Shown here: in pieces, positions 37,601 to 46,600 of the stretch | Numbering within the stretch: the first letter of the stretch is position 1 | Layout: every line of letters starts with the position of its first letter | Assembly (NCBI GenBank): GCA_002633025.1 | Contig: NMRB01000093.1 | Coordinates: 197,770 to 261,769, forward strand | Length of the DNA stretch: 64,000 nt | Direction of reading: 5' to 3' | Source: Notospermus geniculatus | Lineage: Eukaryota; Nemertea; Pilidiophora; Heteronemertea; Lineidae | The notes under the pieces: model-generated | What the model was told of the DNA's origin: nothing | What the model saw: the letters and a program-made list of their open reading frames with translations, nothing else | The model's database searches: none | Translations under genes and position numbers: made by a program

Positions 37601-40600
37601 GAGTCGTTGTCTAAATGTTATAAGAGGTAAAATGGTAAGCGAAAGGGTGCACATAGTCATAAGTACTGCAGAAGGATTCAAGGGTGTCTCTGTAACTTTC
37701 AAAGACACTAGTGCTTTACTACAATCGATAAGCCAGCACTAGGCAACCATCAAAATCAAAGTTCTTAAGGGTTGGATGGGCACTAAATGTACAGTAATAC
37801 TTACGCCAGTGGCATGCATGAGTTGCTGCCAATGTCTGTCCCTGATGGCAGGGTTCTGCAGCTCAGCAACAGCTCGAAGTGACGTCAGCATATTCTTGAC
37901 GGTGCTCTCAAGACCTGTGTAGGCATCCCATGCCCTCATCTCCTTATCCAACGCCCTGATATCTTTAGCGAACTTCTTGCAGTCCATTTCCATCTGTTCC
38001 ACATTGATGTCCATCCACGGCGTGGTCTTCCAGTCATTAATAGAAGTCCGTACAATGAAGATGTAATCCCACAGGGTCTTCAACATCTTGATCTCTTTAC
38101 GACACTGTTTCAACTGCTTGAAATCAGGCAGGTTGACTTCAAAGAGACCGGCAGAGTCGGAAAGTGCCGCCATGTCCTTTTCCATAGCTAGGATGAGCTC
38201 ATGATTATGATCCAGCTGCTCGTACGGATTCTCACAGTCATACCAGAATGGTCCAATCTTACGGAACAGCTCCCGGAATTCATGCTGTGAGACATCAAAC
38301 TTGGCAGATTTCCTCCTAATATTTGCAACTTCATTGGTCTGCAGTGGAGCGACACCTTGTTTGGTAGTAATGGCAATCTTCTTGGTATTGTTCCACTGTT
38401 CTGGCAGTTCCTGTAGCTGAAGATGAACCTCGTCCGGCATCTCCTGTTCGTATGTCTTGAGCAGTTCGATGGTCTGTTTGAGAGGTTCAAACATTTCATC
38501 AGTCGTTGACTGTCGGTCTTTGACAGCCATGAGATGACCCATGACTCCAACGAGACCGTCATAATCACCCTCTTCAACTTCCTTGGTGAGACCTGTGTCG
38601 GCATCTTTGATGAACAGAGCGAGTTCATTGAGGCTTAAAGAAGACAAAGAGAAGAAATCTGTAGTAGAGATTTTCACATTCATCACTTCAAAGAGACATG
38701 ACTCATATTCATGCATCAACCAGGAAGCCTGAAACGTTACGCTACATACCTGTTTGTGACGTGGTCAATCAAGTGCTGCTTGAACATGAAGCTCCATCTC
38801 TTGATGATGTTCAACAAAGCTTGTTTGAAAGGCCGGGCATTGACACGGAACCAGCCCTCAAACAACGACGTTCCTTCCACTTGCTCAACCTCGTCATAGA
38901 TCTTTTCGTAGGTGTCGACCTGAAAAAAACAATGACTATCATGAATGGTGTTTCAATTCATCCACAACCATGAATGCAAGAAACTACAGCATAAGACCTA
39001 CAATCTATCATTTCTAGCCATCTGGGCGAACCGCACAGACAGTTTCGGTGCCTATCGGCATTTTAGTTAATGGGAAGTATAAAGTCGTCTCCGAATTTTG
39101 CAAATTTTTGACCCCAACCGGGGTCGCCACTTTCTAGTGGAGATCCCAGAAGTAAAGTTGGATATTAGTTAATGGGAAAATGCTTTATAACTGCCGATAG
39201 GAGCCGGTAGCACTATCGGACTTTCTGTGTGGTCAGCCCTGACCTACCAGTCTTGGATTAATGAACCCACCTGTTCTTTGAACTGTTCCAGTGTTGGCGG
39301 ACACTCAGGCACGCCGTCATCTGCATGTGCTTCAATCTCCTCTGCCGTGAGCACATGGTTGTACATCAAGAACTGTCGCATGAACTCATTCCTGTCATCC
39401 ACCCACAGGTAGGCATACGTGTCAAATGAGTTCCTGTATTCACATGCTTTGTTCATGACGTTCTGAATCCTGTCCATCAGGTCTTGTCGCATGTCGGAGA
39501 GATCTTCCATGTCCTCAAGATCCGGCTGAAAGTGAAACAAGTGCAGGAATGAAGGAATGCCTGAACTGATTTTGAAACTGACGGTACGCCACATTTCATG
39601 CCAAAAGCCCATGCAATTTAAAACACTGCTTCAGGATTTCAAATTAAGTACAGGGATTTTAGAGTGTTTGATTCGCTCGGACTACTGTCCTTGCTCGAGG
39701 CATCGTCTTTCATTGTTGAAGATTAGGAAAGCAACTTATAGGCCCTACAGGTTGATATCATCATATTGATGAGAGTGCCCAGCATCTCAATCACTTTGGA
39801 TAATGTTACAAACCTGATAGTGCTCCTGACCACTGTGCTTGGCAAGCCGAGGAATGAGAGATGACTGTTTGTAGATATCGCCAACAAGACCATCGACAAG
39901 ATCATAGAAACCGTCGGCAATGCCATAGTCTAACGAGGGTAGGAAAACCATCTCGGGCACTTGGAGCTCCAACTGAGCCTCGAACAGCGGCATAGATTTG
40001 GCCTCCGTGTTTTCTAGTAAGAAGTTGACACTGCAGTGGATGTTGTAGAAGAAACCTTCGACAACCATTTCGTCCACGTAGTCAACGTAGGCCTTCCACG
40101 TGTCGGTGTCTGGTGTGGCTTTGAAAAGTTCTTGATTTTCCTGGTAAAAAGCAAATATTTCTATGAGTTTCCATCCTGTTGCACATACATGTATACCCGA
40201 CATACATGTATGGAGAACAGTGGCGTGAGGTAGGCCTACATAAGGTGAAGTTAATAATCAACCAAGAAAAAGCCAGATTTTCACAGTCCCCCCCAAAATA
40301 TTCGATCTGGGTCATTGCACTGAACACACAAAGGATTTATGTTTCCCTATTGTGCAACAAGTTGGAAATAATTCAACGCCATGGCATTTTCAAAAGAAAA
40401 CAATTTACTCAAATTCAGATTATACACTACCCCAGGAACAGACTGAATCATAGGCCCTATAAATCTACTCGGTTCATTTCCACTATTCAAAGGATTTGAA
40501 AAAATGACCAAATAGCTCATTCTTACCTGTAAAAGCACATGAATTTGTTCACCACACTTTTTAACTTCTTCGTATCGTTTTGACAGCCTTTCAGCCCGAT

Positions 40601-43600
40601 CCTCAAGATTGAGAAGAGATTCATTCTTCCCTTCTTTCCTTTCGAACAACGGTAACTTGTTCCATGTGGCCATAATTTTCTGAATGGCCTCAACATTGTC
40701 TTTAGCTTTTTGTACACGTTTTTCTAAATCTCTGACAGTGTCTCTCGTTTCCTGAATGTACTCCCACACACTTTCTGAATTCCAGTTTAATGATTTTTCA
40801 GCCTGTTCTAACTTGACATCGATTTCTTCCAACTGTGACTCTATCAGAGGGAATTCAACTTCCAGGACGGACTGTCGTACTTTATTGTACCATTGCACAG
40901 TTAAGTCAAGGTTAGCAACATACTGTCTGAGAGTGTCATTTTTACCGTAGATTCCAGCAGCACTTTCTGGAATTTCCTCTGTTGCTCTGATTTCCAAGTA
41001 TTTCACCTCACGTAACACGGCGACAAGTTGTGGGTCGAAGTTGACGTGGATCAGTTTTGATTCCTCGTTTCTCGTGATGAGAGGTTGTGCGAGATTGAAG
41101 GAGCAGGCTTCGTCTACTCCAGTTGTCCATTCATCGAAGATCTGTGCATCGAACCTGAAGAACAAAATCACATTAAGCTACGTCTACACGGAGCATTTTA
41201 GCTCCAGTTAACCGTCTACACGAGGCCTTGTCTCGAGCTAAGTTGTCTCGAGACAACTTTGTCTCAGGTTAATTTGACCCCAGTAGGGTAGGGGGGGTTA
41301 AGTTAACCCGAGTCAAATTTTGTCTCGAGACAGTTGTCGTGTAGACGCAGTCGCCCGTTTGTCTCGGGACAAAGGCCTATATTGGGGCATGTACAGCTCA
41401 TTTCGCTGCGCCTCTGCAGCACGTGTAGCCTACTCCAGTGTTGGCGACTTGTGACGTCATATTCAAAGCCAGAACTATAATCCGTGTAGACGCTCCGTTA
41501 CTTGTCTCGGGTTATTTTGTCTCGAGACAAAGTTGACCCGAGACAAATTAGTCTCTCGTGTAGACGTAGCTTAAGAGTTATCAAGGTCTCACAAACAGAG
41601 AAGGCCAATAAGAGTAGCCTTTGTTAGAGAAAAAAAGACCGACATTAGAATTTACAATTCTGCATTTAAGCATTTGGACTACCAGTACTCACTTGGCTAG
41701 GAGGGCCAGCATTTCATCATATTTCTCATAAACGATCTTTGCCTCTTTCCCTTCCATACACGGATGTTCTATCCGTTTGAAATTCGTCATGGGAACTGCG
41801 ATACGTTCTCGAAGCTCAAATGCCCATCTCAGACCACCCGACACTTTGGGCATGTTCTTGTGTGTACGGCCGCGTCCACGAGTCGTCTCGTCCTCCATGT
41901 AGTCATCGTAGATCGCCTTGGCATCATCCAATGTAACATCCATCATGGTCACAACCAATGGATACTTTTCATCGAAGTTCTCCTTGATGAGTGGACGATT
42001 GAGGAGTGTACCAAGGATGTCAGTAAGCTGGAAAAATTACAAAGGAACATGGCTAAACTAGGTTCAGTAGATGACAAAGAGTTGCCATTTATTAAATTCA
42101 CGGAGATATTTGAAAGTCGCACTGAGATTTTTGTGCAAGTGAGGCATGAGACAGGACGCTAGCTTCTGTATTCGTCAACATTGGTCAAAATTTAGCATCA
42201 GTTCAGGGGCAGTGAGACAGAAGGTTTACCTTGAAAATTGACTCCAATCCACAGCAATCATCAAAGGCCTGACAGATGATTGTGCCAAGCCTGCGGTCAA
42301 GGTCATAGATTTGGTCCTTGAAGTTGTTGAAGTCATTGAGGAACTCCTGGAAGCAGAATGATAGTTAAATCTCAGCTTGACACTATCGGACTTTCTGTGT
42401 GGTCAGCCCTGTGTGGTCAGTCTTGGATTATGAACCCACCTGTTCTTTGAACTGTTCCAGTGTTGGCGGACACTCAGGCACGCCGTCATCTGCATGTGCT
42501 TCAATCTCCTCTGCTGTCAGCACATGGTTGTACATCAAGAACTGTCGCATGAACTCATTCCTGTCATCCACCCACAGGTAGGCATACGTGTCAAATGAGT
42601 TCCTGTATTCACAGGCTTTGTTCATGACGTTCTGAATCCTGTCCATCAGGTCTTGTCGCATGTCGGAGAGATCTTCCATGTCCTCAAGATCCGGCTGAAA
42701 GTGAAACAAGTGCAGGAATGAAGGAATGCCTGTATTGATTTTGAAACTGACGGTACCCCATATTTGATGCCAAAAGCCCATATAATTCAAAACACTGCTT
42801 CAGGATTTCAAATTGAGTACAGGGATTTTAGAGTGTCTGATTCGCTCGGACTACTGTCCTTGCTCTAGGCATTGGGTTGTATGAATAAAGACTAGGAAAT
42901 GCTTTTACTTGAATTTTGCAATGCAAATGCACTAAGCAATGCTGTACAAAGTTGAAGTAAAAGCATTTGCTAGTCTTTATTCATATGACCCAATGTCTTT
43001 CATTGTTGAAGATTAGGAAAGCAACGTATACAGGATGATATCATCTAATTGATGAGAGTGCCCAGCATCTCAATCACTTTGGATAATGTTACAAACCTGA
43101 TAGTGCTCCTGACCACTGTGCTTGGCAAGCCGAGGAATGAGAGATGACTGTTTGTAGATATCACCAACAAGACCATCGACAAGATCGTAGAAACCATCGG
43201 CAATGCCATAGTCTAACGAGGGTAGGAAAACCATCTCGGGCACTTGGAGCTCCAACTGAGCCTCGAACAGCGGCATGGACTTGGCCTCCGTGTTTTCTAG
43301 TAAGAAGTTGACACTGCAGTGGATGTTGTAGAAGAAACCTTCGACAACCATTTCGTCCACGTAGTCAACGTAGGCCTTCCACGTGTCGGTGTCTGGTGTG
43401 GCTTTGAAAAGTTCTTGATTTTCCTGGTAAAAAGCAAATATTTCCATGATTTTTCCATCCATGCACATACACCCAACATATGAACAAGAAAAGTGGAATG
43501 AGGTAGGCCTACATAAGGTGAAGCTAATCAACCAAGAAAAAGTCAGATTTTCAGTCACTCCAAAAAATATTCGATCTGGGTCATTGGACCAACACACAAA

Positions 43601-46600
43601 GGATAATGTTTCCCTATTGTGCAACAAGTTGGCATTTTCAAAACAATTTACTCAAATTCAGATACACAACCCCAGGAACACACTGAATATATAAATCTAC
43701 TCGGTTCATTTGCACTACATGTATTTAAAAGGATTTGAAAAAATGACCAAAAAGCTAATTCTTACCTGTAAGAGCACATGAATTTGTTCACCACACTTCT
43801 TAACTTCCTCGTATCGTTTTGACAGCCTTTCGGCCCGATCCTCAAGATTGAGAAGAGATTCATTCTTCCCTTCTTTCCTTTCGAACAACGGTAACTTGTT
43901 CCACGTGGCCATAATTTTTTGAATGGCCTCAACATTGTCTTTAGCTTTTTGTACACGTTTTTCTAAATCTCTGACAGTGTCTCGTGTCTCCTGAATGTAC
44001 TCCCACACACTTTCTGAATTCCAGTTCAATGATTTTTCAGCCTGTTCTAACTTGACATCGATTTCTTCCAACTGTGACTCTATCAGAGGGAATTCAACCT
44101 CCAGGACGGACTGTCGTACTTTATTGTACCATTGCACAGTTAAGTCAAGGTTAGCAACATACTGTCTGAGAGTGTCATTTTTACCGTAGATTCCTGCAGC
44201 ACTTTCTGGAATTTCTTCCGTTGCTCTGATTTCCAAGTATTTCACCTCACGTAAAACGGCGACAAGTTGTGGGTCAAAGTTAACGTGGATCAGTTTTGAT
44301 TCCTCGTTTCTCGTGATGAGAGGTTGTGCGAGATTGAACGAGCAGGCTTCGTCTACTCCAGTTGTCCATTCATCGAAGATCTGTGCATCGAACCTGAAGA
44401 ACAAAATCACATTAAGCTACGTCTACACGGAGCATTTTAGCTCCAGTTAACCGTCTACACGAGGCCTTGTCTCGAGCTAAGTTGTCTCGAGACAACTTTG
44501 TCTCGGGTTAATTTGACCCCAGTAGGGTAGGGGGGTTAAGTTAACCCGAGTCAAATTTTGTCTCGAGACAGTTGTCGTGTAGACGCAGTCGCCCGTTTGT
44601 CTCGGGACAAAGGCCTATATTGGGGCATGTACAGCTCATTTCGCTGCGCCTCTGCAGCATGTGTAGCCTACTCCAGTGTTGGCGACTTGTGACGTCATAT
44701 TCAAAGCCAGAACTATAATCCGTGTAGACGCTCCGTTACTTGTCTCGGGTTATTTTGTCTCGAGACAAAGTTGACCCGAGACAAATTAGTCTCTCATGTA
44801 GACGCAGCTTAAGAGTTATCAAGATCTCACAAACAGAGAAGGCCAATAAGAGTAGCCTTTGTTAGAGAAAAAAAGACCGACATCAAAATTTATAATTCAG
44901 CATTAAGCATTTGGACTACCAGTACTCACTTGGCTAGGAGGGCCAGCATTTCATCATATTTCTCATAAACGATCTTTGCCTCTTTCCCCTCCATACACGG
45001 ATGCTCTATCCGTTTGAAATTTGTCATGGGAACTGCGATACGTTCTCGAAGCTCAAATGCCCATCTCAGACCACCCGACACTTTGGGCATGTTCTTGTGT
45101 GTACGGCCGCGTCCACGAGTCGTCTCGTCCTCCATGTAGTCATCGTAGATCGCCTTGGCATCATCCAATGTAACATCCATCATGGTCACAACCAATGGAT
45201 ACTTTTCATCGAAGTTCTCCTTGATGAGTGGACGATTGAGGAGTGTACCAAGGATGTCAGTAAGCTGGAAAAATTACAAAGGAACATGGCTAAACTAGAT
45301 TCAGTAGATGACAAAAGTTGCCATTTATTCATCATTAAATCCACGGAGATGTGAGCCGCTCCAGCAAAAGCAGACGCTTGTCACAACCCAAGGAAAGACT
45401 TAACGGTCTTGCAGCACAACAGCTGAAATTTACATCGACGCGGGTTTACAATAGCAGTGGACAGCAGTGATAATAGCTGAGTAAACTGATGACCAATGAT
45501 AATCACTTGCGACAAGCATCTGCTTTTGCTGGAGCGGCTCACATATTTGAAAGCTGCACTGAGATTTGTGTGCAAGTTAGGCCTATGACAGGACGCTAGC
45601 TTCTGTATTCGTCAACATTGGTCAAAATTTAGCATCAGCTCAGGGACAGTGAGACAGAAAGTTTACCTTGAAAATTGACTCCAATCCACAGCAATCATCA
45701 AAGGCCTGACAGATGATTGTGCCGAGCCTGCGGTCAAGGTCATAGATTTGGTCCTTGAAGTTGTTGAAGTCATTGAGGAACTCCTGGAAGCAGAATGATA
45801 GTTAAATCTCAGCTTGTCTGGCAGACGTTACAGTAAGCCATGAAAACAAGGGTTATCATATTCTATGTGAATTCAAATGTCATGTGTTTACAAATGTAAA
45901 GTTACACCAAAAAGTAGACTCATCATTCTCACCTCATCAGTGGTATCAAGCGCATCATATGTTTTCTCAGCAAACACTTTGTAGAGTTCATTGAATTCTT
46001 CAAAGATCTGCACAACCTGGGCACTCAGCATCTTTCCCTTCACACCACCGAACTCCACCTTCTCAAGTTTAATGAATTCCATGGCAGTATCAAAGAGTTC
46101 CTGAAATCAACAACAATAGTTCCTACATCTTGATCCATCCAACAGACATAGCCTTATCACATAGAAAGTTTACACAATACCAAATATTTTCGCGGGATAA
46201 TATTTCACGAACCGAACATTTACAGTCCAGTCCCCCATTTAAGTACAGTCCCCCCTCACTATTACGAACCCTTCGGGGTCCAAGGGTTAAGTTCGTACTA
46301 ACACGGAGTCAATAGCGAGGATTTACACACGTCATGAAATTTTGGGAGCCAGACTTTGGGTTCGTAATATCCAGGAGTTCATAAAATCGAGGTTCGTATT
46401 CAAAAAGGGTGATCATCGTGCGATTAAGGCTTAGACGCGTGTAACTTCACTAAATGCACACATTTCCACCATGCATTTGACGAAGTTACAGGCGTCTAAG
46501 TCTTAAACACCCTTTTTGAATACGGCCCTTAATGTTCAACTGTTCGTGTGTGAATCATTCTGTAACTTACGTGAACGATGTCAATCCTCTCAATGAACTT

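Noticed and set aside
39211-45815. Mutually exclusive alternative exon blocks for the dynein tail
   Set aside because: The two blocks encode identical protein, so alternative use would make no difference; haplotype duplication is simpler.
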